Positions 55,423-64,000 of a stretch of DNA of 64,000 nt are shown here, piece after piece. The stretch comes from Bacillota bacterium (GTDB taxonomy: Bacteria > Bacillota > UBA4882 > UBA8346). Both the position numbers and the translations under genes were made by a program. The notes below the pieces were generated by a model that was given only the letters and a program-made list of their open reading frames with translations, searched no databases and was not told the origin of the DNA. The stretch's first letter is position 1. The number at the start of each line of letters is the position of its first letter. Location: positions 1 through 64,000 of the forward strand of contig JAEYPR010000002.1 of assembly GCA_023410535.1 (NCBI GenBank), given 5' to 3'.

Positions 55423-57840
55423 TTGGCCGGGGAATTAACGCTGGATTATCAGAAAGACGCAATCCCGAACCCCATTCCGTTGGTGAGTTGTAAAAAACTC
55501 CGCCGGAACGGTTCACTGGCGGGTTGGAATTATCTTGAGAACAGTTTGCTTTTGATCGGCAATTTGTTGCTTTCATTTTGCCTGATGCGTTTTGCCGCCC
55601 CCGGCGGGATTTACCCGGCTGGGGTGGCATTGCTGTTTGCTTGCCAATGGCAGAAGACTTCGTATAAATTGGCGTTATTAGGCGGAGCCATCATCGGCAG
55701 TTTTACCATTCAGGGACCGGTGGTCGGCTTATTTTTGAGTAGCGCCATTGTCGTTTGGTACGGCGTGGTTGGGTTGCTCTCTAAACGCTGGACAAGCCTC
55801 AAGCCGTTAACCTCCTTTACCATTTGGGCGGTGTTGCGGATCGGGATTGTCGCTTGCACCGGCCCCAATCTTTTTTATTATGGATTGGTCGCGGCCGAGT
55901 TGCTCTGTACTTATCTGTTGGCGGTTTTATTTCAACGCGGGTTGGCTTTTTTGGAAAATCCTATGCAGACTTATTCGAAAATCTCGTTGGCTGCATTAGC
56001 CATGATGATGCTGTTGGCAGTAGGCGGGATTGGCAATGAGCCGGCATTTTCGGTAAACTTCCAAGAGTTGGCGGCGGTAGTCTTCGTGCTGACCGTTGCC
56101 TATCTGGGAGGCGGCGGTGTCGGAGCGGTGATGGGAATATCGGTTGCGGTGATCATCGGTATTCCAGCCGGCGCCATGATTGCGCTCATCGCCATTTATG
56201 GGCTGAGCGGATTGTTCGGGGGGGTTTTAAAAGATCTGGGACGTTGGGGGACAATAGCCGGAAGCTCATGTGGTTTGTTCCTGGCCATGGGACAACTGCA
56301 TGAGAATATTCTCGGCAGCCCCCAACTCCTGCCCTGGGGGATGGGTATGATGGCATTTTTATTGATACCACGGCGATGTTTATCGCAAATTTCCAGTTAC
56401 TTTCCGAATCAGGTCTCTGAGAATTGTTCCCGGGATGAACGGCAGAAACTCCGGGAAGTTGTCATGTCCCGGCTGGACGATCTCGCGGCGATCTTTGAGG
56501 AACTGGCGAAAAGTTTTCACCAAACGGAACCGGCGGCGGCCGGAAACGAGCAAAAGGTCGACCTGTATTCATTATTGGACCGGGTCTGCACGAAAAATTG
56601 TCAACAGTGCACCGGGTACGGGGTCTGTTGGGGAGAGAATTTTTACTCCACATACCGTGAGATTTTTGACCTGTTGGCTTTGGCTGAGCTGTATGGAGAG
56701 GTGAAAACCGAACAACTCAAGGGGAAACTGGCCAAGACCTGTTTTCAACAGTTCAAATTGATCACTACCATTAATCACTTATTTGAAAGCTGCCAAAACG
56801 AGTATCAATGGCACCGCAAATTGGAAGAGGGTAAATATTTTTTAGCCAATCAATTGCAGGGGATGGCTGATATCATCTGCAATCTCACCCAGGAAATCTC
56901 CAATGACACCTCCTTCCGCTCCGAAGTGGAGGATCATTTAAAACATAGTTTTCAACGCTTGGGGATGGGAATTAAGGAGATTGCGGTCACTTCCATCGGA
57001 GAAGAACGGTTGGAAGTGAAAGTACGCCAACGAAGTTGCGGCCGCAAACGTGAATGCCATTGTTTGGCGGCCCCGTTAATCAGCCGGTTGTTGGGAACCG
57101 AATATTCGGTCTGGGAACGCAAATGCCACCTTGAGAACGGTCAATGCACCTACGCGTTAAGTCCGGTCCGGAAGTATCATGTCAAAACCACCGTCTGCAA
57201 GTCGGCCAAATCGGGCACGGAATCGGGAGACACTTCCGCGCTGCGCGAGTTGAAGGACGGCCACTTTGTGGCGATTGTCAGCGACGGGATGGGCCACGGC
57301 GATAGAGCGTCGGAAGAGAGTAAAACCACGGTGGCGATTCTGGAGAAGTTATTGGAGTCGGGAATCGACCGGGACTTTGCGGTTAATATGGTTAATTCGG
57401 TTTTATTATTACGTTCGCCCGATGAATCGTTTGCTACCGTCGATCTGGTGCTATTGGATCTGTTCGACGGACGGGCGGAGTTTATCAAGATCGGCGCAGC
57501 CAGCAGTTATATCAAGCGGGGCCGGGAAGTGATCAGCATCAAGTCGACCTCGCTGCCGGCCGGGATTTTGAATACGGTCGATATTGAACGGACCGAGTTT
57601 CATCTGCAACCGGGGGATATGGTCATCCTGGCCACTGACGGCGTGGTGGACAGTAAACCCAATCAAGCCGGAAAAGAAGACTGGATGGTCCGCGCGCTCC
57701 GCCAAGTCGAAGTTGTCGGTCCCGAAGCTCTTGGCGAATATCTGCTAAGTTTGGCCAAGATCAATCAAGACGGGGTTCCCAAGGACGATATGACAGTGGT
57801 GGTGTTGCAGTTTAACCGGAATGAACCGGTATTACAATAA
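55423..57840 (+). CDS. spoIIE: Stage II sporulation protein E (serine phosphatase)
   Basis: Start placed at TTG 55423, six bases after GAGGTG; TTG 55420 or GTG 55414 are alternatives. The product has about 805 residues, the family length. It has about ten membrane helices in residues 35-310, a central FtsZ-interaction region (about 320-590, with CTKNCQQCTGYGVCW and the Cys-rich RSCGRKRECHC), and a C-terminal PP2C-type phosphatase with SDGMGHG near residue 620 and ATDGVVD near 737. SpoIIE dephosphorylates SpoIIAA-P to free sigma-F in the forespore. A TATACT -10-like box lies about 30 bases upstream. This is firm evidence for an endospore former. Confidence 0.96.
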   Translation: MAGELTLDYQKDAIPNPIPLVSCKKLRRNGSLAGWNYLENSLLLIGNLLLSFCLMRFAAPGGIYPAGVALLFACQWQKTSYKLALLGGAIIGSFTIQGPVVGLFLSSAIVVWYGVVGLLSKRWTSLKPLTSFTIWAVLRIGIVACTGPNLFYYGLVAAELLCTYLLAVLFQRGLAFLENPMQTYSKISLAALAMMMLLAVGGIGNEPAFSVNFQELAAVVFVLTVAYLGGGGVGAVMGISVAVIIGIPAGAMIALIAIYGLSGLFGGVLKDLGRWGTIAGSSCGLFLAMGQLHENILGSPQLLPWGMGMMAFLLIPRRCLSQISSYFPNQVSENCSRDERQKLREVVMSRLDDLAAIFEELAKSFHQTEPAAAGNEQKVDLYSLLDRVCTKNCQQCTGYGVCWGENFYSTYREIFDLLALAELYGEVKTEQLKGKLAKTCFQQFKLITTINHLFESCQNEYQWHRKLEEGKYFLANQLQGMADIICNLTQEISNDTSFRSEVEDHLKHSFQRLGMGIKEIAVTSIGEERLEVKVRQRSCGRKRECHCLAAPLISRLLGTEYSVWERKCHLENGQCTYALSPVRKYHVKTTVCKSAKSGTESGDTSALRELKDGHFVAIVSDGMGHGDRASEESKTTVAILEKLLESGIDRDFAVNMVNSVLLLRSPDESFATVDLVLLDLFDGRAEFIKIGAASSYIKRGREVISIKSTSLPAGILNTVDIERTEFHLQPGDMVILATDGVVDSKPNQAGKEDWMVRALRQVEVVGPEALGEYLLSLAKINQDGVPKDDMTVVVLQFNRNEPVLQ

Positions 57841-57862
57841 CCGTCGCTGTGAATAACGAAAT

Positions 57863-57903
57863 AAGACCCGCGTTCGATACATTATCGGATACGCGGGTCT
57901 TTT
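57863..57903. terminator. Bidirectional terminator between spoIIE and the convergent cluster
   Basis: AAGACCCGCG and CGCGGGTCTT form a ten-base stem with a further inner pairing (TTCGATA/TATCGGA), between convergent genes. Confidence 0.85.
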
Positions 57904-57939
57904 GATGTCTAGTCTTCGGGTCAGGTTTATCAATCGGGC

Positions 57940-58929
57940 TCATAACGGATACACTTGGTAACGTTTTAAATTAAGAACCGGCCGAAACTTCAACTTGTAT
58001 TCGCGCAGTCCGCCGGGTCCAAGGTCGCTGCCGACATTAAAAAAACAGATGTTGGGATGGCGTTGCGCGAGTTTCCGGGCGAACTCCACGGTTAACGTCT
58101 CGGAAAGACCGGGCATTCCCGACTGATACTTTAATAAGCTGCCCCACGCCTGTCCGGTCGGTAACTGGCTTCCGGAAACCATCCCGACCATCTTTCCGTT
58201 GCGTTCCATTACGTAGATCAGTTCGTGGAGCGCCTGGTAGTTTTTGATCATTGCGGTGTAATAAATATTGTCAAAAATGTGGGTGTATTTTTGCCCGGCT
58301 GTGTTTTTCCAATGTCGATCCAAGGCGATGGCCGCCTCAAAGTCGCTGGGTTGATATTTGCGAAAGATCACATCGGGGTTCTCGCGCTGGAATTTATTGA
58401 CCCGATTGCGGACGTTGTTGTAATCTTGACCGGCGAGCGAAACCAGTTTTTTGAGGTCAAAATGCCGTTCAATGCCTTGCAATGTCACCAGCCGGTAGTG
58501 TTGGTTAAACGCGGGGGAACGTTGTAAGAAATCGAGCTGATTTTCGTTGATCATCCGGATCAGCGTGCGGGTTTTCGATTGATGATTCCAATCGTAACAA
58601 TATTGCAGCGACTGGGTGACAACATTCAACAAATGTTCGGGGTCGGCGGCGCCGAAAGGCAGGCAATAAAGATACAACGAATTTTTATAGGAATGAGCGA
58701 AGGTTACCAACATTCCGTCGACTAGACGCCATAATATCGAGCGCAGACGGGATTGCGACGCCGCCCAAAGATAGGCGAAATTGGCAGACCAGAGATTGGC
58801 CGGATATTCCGTCGCTTTGATATATTCCGAATACAAATCAATGTCTGCCAGATTAATCTCATGAAACTCCCATTTCCCCAGTTTTCGGGTTTTTGCGAAT
58901 TCTTTCATCAAATACGCATCTCCTGACAT
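57940..58929 (-). CDS. DUF2156 (phosphatidylglycerol lysyltransferase C-terminal-like) acyltransferase
   Basis: 329 residues, no membrane helix. The layout is that of DUF2156 proteins: two GNAT-like lobes, with an N-terminal WSANFAYLWAASQSRL segment, a basic VRNRVNKFQRENPDVIFRKY block near residue 180, and a C-terminal KMVGMVSGSQLPTGQAWGSL, then FNVGSDLGPGGLREYKLKF. Relatives transfer an aminoacyl group from tRNA to a lipid or peptide, or are uncharacterised. It is last in a probable four-gene operon with two ATP-grasp proteins and a Mur ligase. Its acceptor may be the product of those enzymes (inference). Confidence 0.75.
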   Translation of the reverse strand: MSGDAYLMKEFAKTRKLGKWEFHEINLADIDLYSEYIKATEYPANLWSANFAYLWAASQSRLRSILWRLVDGMLVTFAHSYKNSLYLYCLPFGAADPEHLLNVVTQSLQYCYDWNHQSKTRTLIRMINENQLDFLQRSPAFNQHYRLVTLQGIERHFDLKKLVSLAGQDYNNVRNRVNKFQRENPDVIFRKYQPSDFEAAIALDRHWKNTAGQKYTHIFDNIYYTAMIKNYQALHELIYVMERNGKMVGMVSGSQLPTGQAWGSLLKYQSGMPGLSETLTVEFARKLAQRHPNICFFNVGSDLGPGGLREYKLKFRPVLNLKRYQVYPL

Positions 58930-58978
58930 ACAATCTTCGCGAACATGATGGAAGCGCTGTTTTGCTTTTACCCAATAC

Positions 58979-60328
58979 CTAGGTCGCTTCGGTAAATCCC
59001 GCTAGATATTTGGCATAAAACAGCGGGGTGGTTTTCAACGTTTGGAACAATTTTCGATCGTTAATATCAAGGGCGATTCCCGGATCGGGGTCGCGATTGT
59101 TAATCTCAATCAGCCACAGGCGGAGCTGGGTATCGATGCCGATGTCCAGCCCCAGGGTGCCGAGGTTGATGCCATAGTCATTCAGTTTGTTGCAAACCAT
59201 CATGGCAAAATCCGTCAACCGTTGTAACAGCGCCTGGAGAGTTTCCTCAGGTAAGCTAAGCGCTTTCCGTAGAATACCCGCCCCGGTATATGCGCTCCCG
59301 CCACTGGAGATGTTGCTGACGACGCTGTCTTTGACTCCGGTCCGCCCGATGATGGCTTGGCAGACCCAGTTGTTGGACTGGTTTTTCTGTAAAATGCAGC
59401 GAAAATCAAGCAACCGATCTTGATACCGGAGTAAGTCGACGGCTTGTTGGACTAAGTAACGCCGCGGTCGGTAACGTTGCGCAAAGAAATCCCATGCTTG
59501 GTCCGGATCGGCAAAAGTTTGACTGTAATTGACGCCTTTTTGGCGATATTCCATTCGCAACTGAGTGTTGACTCCTCTGCCAACTCTAGCGATGCCCCGG
59601 CCTTGCAAGCCTAAGATCGGCTTAATGTAGATTGTCTGATATTGTTCAAGCAGTGCCAGAATGTCCTGGGGCGATTGATATAACAATGTCTCCGGCAGAA
59701 AGGGGCGGAGCGCCGGTTCGTTCGCGAACCATTGATACATCTGCCATTTGTTGAAGAAACGGTTGTTAAAAAATTTATCCCCGATCGTCGCCAAAAAGTG
59801 ATTTTTCCATTGATTGCTCAACCCAATGGTGCGGTAAATGGCCGCCGGATAGGGAAATATTCCCTTTTGCCATTGGTTGTCGCTTGGATGGTAGCAATAA
59901 CCCTCAATGAGACGGCGTGCTTGATCCACCTTATCCAAGGCAAATACCACCACCGCTCCGTGGAGTTCGGGGTATCGTTTGATATAAACCAGCTTGCGTT
60001 TTAAACTTGCCGCGGTTAGCCTGCGATCACTCTTACTTACCAGCAGTCCGATATACGGACCGATCACGAGCTCGTTGTTACTTGGATCAAAACGTAGCTC
60101 ATAGTGGAGGTAATCCGGTAAATAAAGCGCTTGGATCAGCTTTTGGGATAAACCGACCTGGTTGGGGGCCAAATCCGTATCGCTACGGAGTGTAAGATAG
60201 TGCTTCTGAGTTCCAAAGCTTACATGGGTGAATTTCCGGTCGCCCAGCCCAAGCGCGGTTACAAATTGAGGATGAATACGCAACTCCGAAGTTGGTTGCG
60301 GGTTTCGAATGGTGATAATAGTGTTCAT
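58979..60328 (-). CDS. YheC/YheD-family ATP-grasp protein, first copy
   Basis: Start chosen at ATG 60328, six bases after GAGGAG; TTG 60334 lies directly against it. The product has 449 residues. An N-terminal beta-rich region (about 1-100) is followed by ATP-grasp subdomains: IYIKPILGLQGRGIARV (lysine and glycine-rich loop) near residue 240, LVQQAVDLL (adenine-binding hinge), and GLDIGIDTQLRLWLIEINNRDPDPG with metal-binding Glu and Asn. YheC/YheD proteins are endospore-coat-associated in Bacillus, with unknown ligase activity. It is paralogous to the next gene. Confidence 0.88.
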   Translation of the reverse strand: MNTIITIRNPQPTSELRIHPQFVTALGLGDRKFTHVSFGTQKHYLTLRSDTDLAPNQVGLSQKLIQALYLPDYLHYELRFDPSNNELVIGPYIGLLVSKSDRRLTAASLKRKLVYIKRYPELHGAVVVFALDKVDQARRLIEGYCYHPSDNQWQKGIFPYPAAIYRTIGLSNQWKNHFLATIGDKFFNNRFFNKWQMYQWFANEPALRPFLPETLLYQSPQDILALLEQYQTIYIKPILGLQGRGIARVGRGVNTQLRMEYRQKGVNYSQTFADPDQAWDFFAQRYRPRRYLVQQAVDLLRYQDRLLDFRCILQKNQSNNWVCQAIIGRTGVKDSVVSNISSGGSAYTGAGILRKALSLPEETLQALLQRLTDFAMMVCNKLNDYGINLGTLGLDIGIDTQLRLWLIEINNRDPDPGIALDINDRKLFQTLKTTPLFYAKYLAGFTEAT

Positions 60329-60358
60329 GTCCAACTCCTCAAAGGATATCGGTTCGGA

Positions 60359-61702
60359 TCAGCCGGCTCCAAACGGCGTCAGTGAGGCGGCATAAAGCAT
60401 TGGATTATAACGGATGGCCAAGTAGGTGGCGAGATCCATTTTTTTGAATCCTTTGAAACTGGGGAAGACATTGGCCTCAATCAACCACAACTTTTGATCG
60501 CGATCCAGGGCAATATCCATGCCGAATTCGGCAAAATGCTCTCCGAACGTATCCATGCACCGGCAGAACTTCCGGCAGAACTCATGGATCTGTGCCGCCA
60601 ATGATCGGGCGTTCCGGGGGAAGGCTTGTTGCAACGCTTCTTCCAATGTCAGGGCGTAACCGCCACGGGAGATGTTGGTTAAGTAGCCGTTGTTAGAGAC
60701 ACGACACTCAATTCCGGTGCAGCCCCAACCTTGATCCGGATGTTTGTGCATCACCGCCCGGATATCGAAAGGCGAATTGGCTACTTTGGCCAGAGAAAGG
60801 TATTTCTGGATCAAGTAGCGGCTGAACAGATCCTGATAAACGGCGAAGAAATTGTGTAACAAATCGTCATTGTATAATTGATAAATGGTCGGTTGTTTTT
60901 GTTTACAGCGGAAATCGACCACTCGATATTGGCCGGCAATCTTTTCAATGATGCAGATCCCCCGGCCGCGCGACAGGTGAACCGGCTTTAAAATAACCTT
61001 CTGATAATCATGGATAAACTGAAAAATCTGGTCGAAATTCAGCGTATATTCGGTCGGCGGGAGATATTCCCGGAGTTCGCTGTCGCGCCGGAGAAAACTG
61101 AACAACTCATATTTGGTGAAACGGTAGGAATTAAACAGTCTTCCGCCGGTATAGTCAATCAACTGTTGGATCAGAGCGGGATCGGAATGAAAGTCGCGCC
61201 GGTAAATGACCTCCGGCAGGGGGAAACGACCGTACTCCCATTCTGCGGTGAGATGATTGTAATAAAGACCGTCGACGGTATGGTTATCCCAATGGATTAG
61301 ACTGGGAGCAAAAGCAACGGTGATACCGCCAATTTTTGGATAGATACCGAACCGGTCGGAGTATTTGGTCATATGTTTCGGGTTGTAACGGTAGACGGCA
61401 TTGCCTAACAAAAAACCGATCACCGGTCCCAGGATGATTTGGGAATCAACAATTCTCAATTGATAAACCGGCGATTGTGGTAAGCAAAGCTCATCCTGTA
61501 ACTTGTCCGAGAGTTTGACAGTGGCGGGGGCGTCAAATGCATTGGGTGTCGTTATTTCAAGGTTGTTTTGATAGTTGACCGCGGTTTGAGCGGATCGTCC
61601 GCCAAACCGGATTGCGGTGGTCGCTCCGAGTTCCAGCGCAAAGGATGGTGGCAGATAAATAACTTTTTGGTCACTATGAACAACTGCTATTTTAATCCAC
61701 AT
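60359..61702 (-). CDS. YheC/YheD-family ATP-grasp protein, second copy
   Basis: 447 residues from ATG 61702 (AGAAGTGAG upstream). ATP-grasp features are VILKPVHLSRGRGICIIEK near residue 225, LIQKYLSLA as the hinge, and GMDIALDRDQKLWLIEANVFPSF with the metal-binding Glu and Asn. The N-terminal 100 residues are a separate beta-rich domain found in YheC/YheD proteins. It shares order and length with the downstream paralogue but differs enough to expect a different substrate. The 30-bp gap supports one operon. Confidence 0.88.
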   Translation of the reverse strand: MWIKIAVVHSDQKVIYLPPSFALELGATTAIRFGGRSAQTAVNYQNNLEITTPNAFDAPATVKLSDKLQDELCLPQSPVYQLRIVDSQIILGPVIGFLLGNAVYRYNPKHMTKYSDRFGIYPKIGGITVAFAPSLIHWDNHTVDGLYYNHLTAEWEYGRFPLPEVIYRRDFHSDPALIQQLIDYTGGRLFNSYRFTKYELFSFLRRDSELREYLPPTEYTLNFDQIFQFIHDYQKVILKPVHLSRGRGICIIEKIAGQYRVVDFRCKQKQPTIYQLYNDDLLHNFFAVYQDLFSRYLIQKYLSLAKVANSPFDIRAVMHKHPDQGWGCTGIECRVSNNGYLTNISRGGYALTLEEALQQAFPRNARSLAAQIHEFCRKFCRCMDTFGEHFAEFGMDIALDRDQKLWLIEANVFPSFKGFKKMDLATYLAIRYNPMLYAASLTPFGAG

Positions 61703-61807
61703 GTTCTCACTTCTTTTAATTTAATAAAAACACCTGGACATTTCGGGTGATTGATCTCGATTTTCCAGGCCGTCATGGGCTTTTTTGCAGTTACGCTGTT
61801 TCAACCT

Positions 61808-63196
61808 TTAATTGTGGTTTCTGACAATAAGCTTTTCCATCAAGTTAGCGTATGAAGTAAGCATGGAGGTCTTGACGAGGGCGATGGTCTCTTTGTCCAG
61901 GCAGTTTTGGAGCAGTTCGTAAGTGGCGTCGGAATCCCGGCAGAAAGAGACGCGGTCGGGATCCATACCGTTTTGCAACGCGCCATGGCCGATTAGATCG
62001 GCTCCGTCGCCGATGACGATCAGATGGTCAAGTCCGAGCGCGGCGCATTTTTCGCCAATTTGATAATGATAATGATTGCTTTGTGCGCCCAAAAGCGATA
62101 CTCTGCCCAGCACCGCGATGCTCTTTTTTCCTTGTGAAAAAAATTTGAGAAGTTTCAACGCGGCTTCGATCGAGGTCGGATTGGTTGACCAGGTATCGTC
62201 GATGATGGTGCTACCGTTGATCCCTTGATTGAATTCAAAATGTTTCTCGACGTTTTGGAAAGTGCTTAGCCGGTCGCAAGCATCCCCGACGTTGATGCCG
62301 ACCGCCTGCGTTGCGCCGATGGCCGCGGCGGCGTTGTAAACATTAAATTCGGCATGTCCCGGAATGGCAAGACGGTAACGCCGGCCACCGTATTGCAAGT
62401 CACAGGAGATGTTGGCGTTTCCATGACGAACCTTGGCGATTTTAAAATGACACTGCTCCCCAAATCCAAAGTAGCTCACTTTGCCTTTAAAATTGCTCAA
62501 ATCAATCGTGCGAATATTGGGGTCATCGCCATTGAGCAGGATGGTGCCTTGGGGGCCAAGGCCCTCCAAAAGCTCGGCTTTGGCTTTGATATAAGCGTCC
62601 AAGCTCCTAAACGCTTGTAAATGGTCGATGCCAATATTGGTAATGATCCCGACTTGCGGTTGGAAATAGCGGCACGATGTTTTGAGATCGCCGGGGTAAG
62701 CGACACCCATTTCGTACACTGCCGCCTGGGTCCGGTCATTGATATCCAACAAGTAGTTCAAATTACGAAACAGGGCGTTGTAACTCTTGTAGGTCGCATT
62801 GATCTGATACGTTTCCGCCAGGATATGTTTTATCATTTCTTTGGTAGTGGTTTTGCCGCAGGTTCCGGTGACGCCAATGACCGGAATGGCAAAAAGATTG
62901 CGGTAAAAATCAATAAACTTCCAATAGGCTTCGCTAACCTTTGCGACCTGAACGAGGGTAACATTGTCTCCCAGTCCGCGGAAGTCACCGGCGCGACTGG
63001 TCACAAGCGCATAGGGGAAATTTCTTTGGTAATGGACAGAATTTTGTTGTTTTTCCCGGCGAATATCAAATAACAAGGCGTTTGGAGTAATCCGCCTCGG
63101 TTTAACCACGACATTGGCAATTGGCAGATTATCGCTTCCTTGGACTATTTTGCCGTCGATTGTTGTTGCGATAATTGCTAATGATAATTTCTTCAT
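61808..63196 (-). CDS. Mur ligase-family protein (MurF-like)
   Basis: 462 residues from ATG 63196. A short N-terminal domain (about 1-95) differs from the UDP-sugar domain of MurF. The central ATPase has the P-loop GVTGTCGKTTTKEM near residue 110, EMGVAYPGDLKTSC, and TNIGIDHLQAFRSLDAYIKAK with the metal His and carbamylated-Lys position. The C-terminal domain includes DDTWSTNPTSIEAALKLL. It should join an amino acid or peptide to a carboxylate with ATP. It opens the cluster with two ATP-grasp proteins, so it is probably not the housekeeping MurF. Confidence 0.88.
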   Translation of the reverse strand: MKKLSLAIIATTIDGKIVQGSDNLPIANVVVKPRRITPNALLFDIRREKQQNSVHYQRNFPYALVTSRAGDFRGLGDNVTLVQVAKVSEAYWKFIDFYRNLFAIPVIGVTGTCGKTTTKEMIKHILAETYQINATYKSYNALFRNLNYLLDINDRTQAAVYEMGVAYPGDLKTSCRYFQPQVGIITNIGIDHLQAFRSLDAYIKAKAELLEGLGPQGTILLNGDDPNIRTIDLSNFKGKVSYFGFGEQCHFKIAKVRHGNANISCDLQYGGRRYRLAIPGHAEFNVYNAAAAIGATQAVGINVGDACDRLSTFQNVEKHFEFNQGINGSTIIDDTWSTNPTSIEAALKLLKFFSQGKKSIAVLGRVSLLGAQSNHYHYQIGEKCAALGLDHLIVIGDGADLIGHGALQNGMDPDRVSFCRDSDATYELLQNCLDKETIALVKTSMLTSYANLMEKLIVRNHN

Positions 63197-63354
63197 TATT
63201 CCACTCGCAGTAATTTTTTTAAACTCCGCAATATCTTATGCGTTCATTTCCATAACTGTTCAACAGCTAAATGACTCAATAGCCGGTCTGACGGCCTTTG
63301 TTGATGACTGCACAATTATTTCCGACCGCTGTTACTTGTTGATCGCCTTTTCCG

Positions 63355-63360
63355 TATAAT
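63355..63360 (+). promoter_or_regulatory. Likely -10 box for the collagen-like gene
   Basis: TATAAT lies 27 bases before TTG 63388. The -35 region (TTACTT at 17 bases) is poor, so an alternative sigma factor or activator is possible. Confidence 0.4.
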
Positions 63361-63387
63361 GGATTAAAAATATTGGGAGGTGAGTTA

Positions 63388-63903
63388 TTGAGAGCTTCGA
63401 AAGTAAATATCGAAAGGATTATGGCTGAGATTCACAATGACATCACGACTTTAACGGTGGAAGAGGACTTCCGCCAAACCGTCTCGCGAGATATCGAATT
63501 GGCCGGCGAGTATTTTAAGGAGAAAAACACCTTAAGCGTCTTTAACTGTTTAACCGTAATGATTAACAAAGTTCAAAGTTATCTGCTTTTGACCCAAACG
63601 CATTGTGCGATTTTGCGCAAAATATTAATGGGTCTCCATCAATTGCAGGATCTCCTGGTAAAATTACCGGTATGTACCGTCGGCGCCACCGGGGCAACCG
63701 GCCCCGCCGGCCCGCCGGGAACACCGGGCGCCATTGGTCCGATGGGACCAACCGGACCCGGGGGAGCGCTGACTGTGGTGACCAACTACAACGGGTGTCC
63801 CCCCGCCCGTTTTCCCCATCCCCAAAACGCCCGGGTCAAATCAAGTTTCTTCCCTTGTAATACGGAGAAGCAAGCCATATTCGGAAACGCGAAGCGCAAA
63901 TAA
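63388..63903 (+). CDS. Protein with collagen-like Gly-X-Y segment, probable spore surface protein
   Basis: Start chosen at TTG 63388 after GGGAGGTGAG. The product has 171 residues. An N-terminal helical domain (about 1-95, RASKVNIERIMAEIHND, later VMINKVQSYLLLTQTHC) is followed by a short collagen-like stretch at about 98-127 (GATGATGPAGPPGTPGAIG, then GPMGPTGPGG), then a basic C-terminus with two Cys. Such Gly-X-Y repeats occur in exosporium proteins like BclA. There is no signal peptide, as expected for proteins assembled from the mother cell. It is divergent from the Mur-ligase/YheCD cluster. Confidence 0.75.
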   Translation: MRASKVNIERIMAEIHNDITTLTVEEDFRQTVSRDIELAGEYFKEKNTLSVFNCLTVMINKVQSYLLLTQTHCAILRKILMGLHQLQDLLVKLPVCTVGATGATGPAGPPGTPGAIGPMGPTGPGGALTVVTNYNGCPPARFPHPQNARVKSSFFPCNTEKQAIFGNAKRK

Positions 63904-63960
63904 GGATCGCTCAAAAATCAAAACCTTTCAAGACGAAAGGTTTTGATTTTTGAGCGATCC
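63904..63960 (+). terminator. Perfect 26-bp inverted repeat after the collagen-like gene
   Basis: Two identical 26-base arms (63904-63929 and 63935-63960) flank a five-base loop, AAGAC, starting at the base after the stop codon. The arms are AT-rich inside with T-runs within the stem. It probably acts as a bidirectional terminator. The last 40 bases of the window hold nothing recognisable. Confidence 0.8.
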
Positions 63961-64000
63961 CAATCATTGTGGAGTCGTTTGCAAAATAATTTAAGTTGCT

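Overview
The window looks like chromosome from an endospore-forming member of the Bacillota. The evidence is a stage II sporulation phosphatase SpoIIE, a SleB-type cortex hydrolase, two YheC/YheD-type spore-coat ATP-grasp proteins, a DacF-like D,D-carboxypeptidase, a collagen-like surface protein, AGGAGG-type ribosome sites and many Rho-independent terminators. Most of it is of medium GC. One island at about 26.3-28.2 kb is clearly AT-rich. The plant-polymer genes suggest a saccharolytic anaerobe of the Hydrogenispora/Limnochordia kind, but that placement is inference.

Layout. 0-6 kb: end of a 21-bp tandem repeat array, an isochorismatase-like hydrolase, and two duplicated secreted zinc peptidases flanked by two paralogous secreted proteins, then tRNA-Arg. 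6-9.2 kb: membrane protein, nitroreductase, secreted pectate lyase behind a strong promoter with a long leader. 9.5-24 kb: hybrid histidine kinase, KDG-kinase-like PfkB protein, decayed dehydrogenase, cytoplasmic sugar-binding-domain/GGDEF/EAL protein, SleB, GH43 xylosidase, EngB and a cytoplasmic GH9 enzyme. 23.7-26.2 kb: flavodoxin/ferredoxin, flavoprotein and PhzF genes. 26.3-28.2 kb: AT-rich island of small genes including an Imm32-like immunity gene and a frameshifted gene, followed by a structured-RNA repeat and a second 21-bp array. 28.7-33 kb: membrane protein pair, a PcRGLX/YetA-like (rhamnogalacturonan lyase-type) protein, a palindromic repeat element and a thioredoxin. 33-39 kb: a livKHMGF transporter, cyclophilin, a hotdog thioesterase and the second copy of the structured RNA. 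39-43 kb: TerC, LeuD/LeuC-type hydro-lyase and a LarA-type racemase. 43-47 kb: a tiny-ORF transcription unit, a molybdate-type regulator and modABC. 47-52 kb: a broken PAP2 phosphatase next to an EamA transporter, a propeller-like protein, endonuclease III, a membrane zincin and a coiled-coil protein. 52.3-52.6 kb: a 42-bp repeat array of hairpins. 53-64 kb: DacF, YkvI, SpoIIE and a four-gene cluster (Mur ligase, two ATP-grasp, DUF2156), then a collagen-like gene.

How parts fit: secreted pectate lyase, the RGLX-like protein and KDG kinase fit pectin use; GH43 and GH9 lack signal peptides and would act on imported oligosaccharides; the cytoplasmic PBP1-GGDEF-EAL protein could couple a sugar ligand to c-di-GMP. 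The least explained items are the Mur-ligase/ATP-grasp/DUF2156 cluster, the two copies of a structured RNA that resembles ORF-less HEARO/omegaRNA elements, the related 21-bp and 42-bp repeat arrays whose hairpins show compensatory changes, and the promoter-to-terminator unit at 43.3-43.6 kb that encodes only very short peptides.
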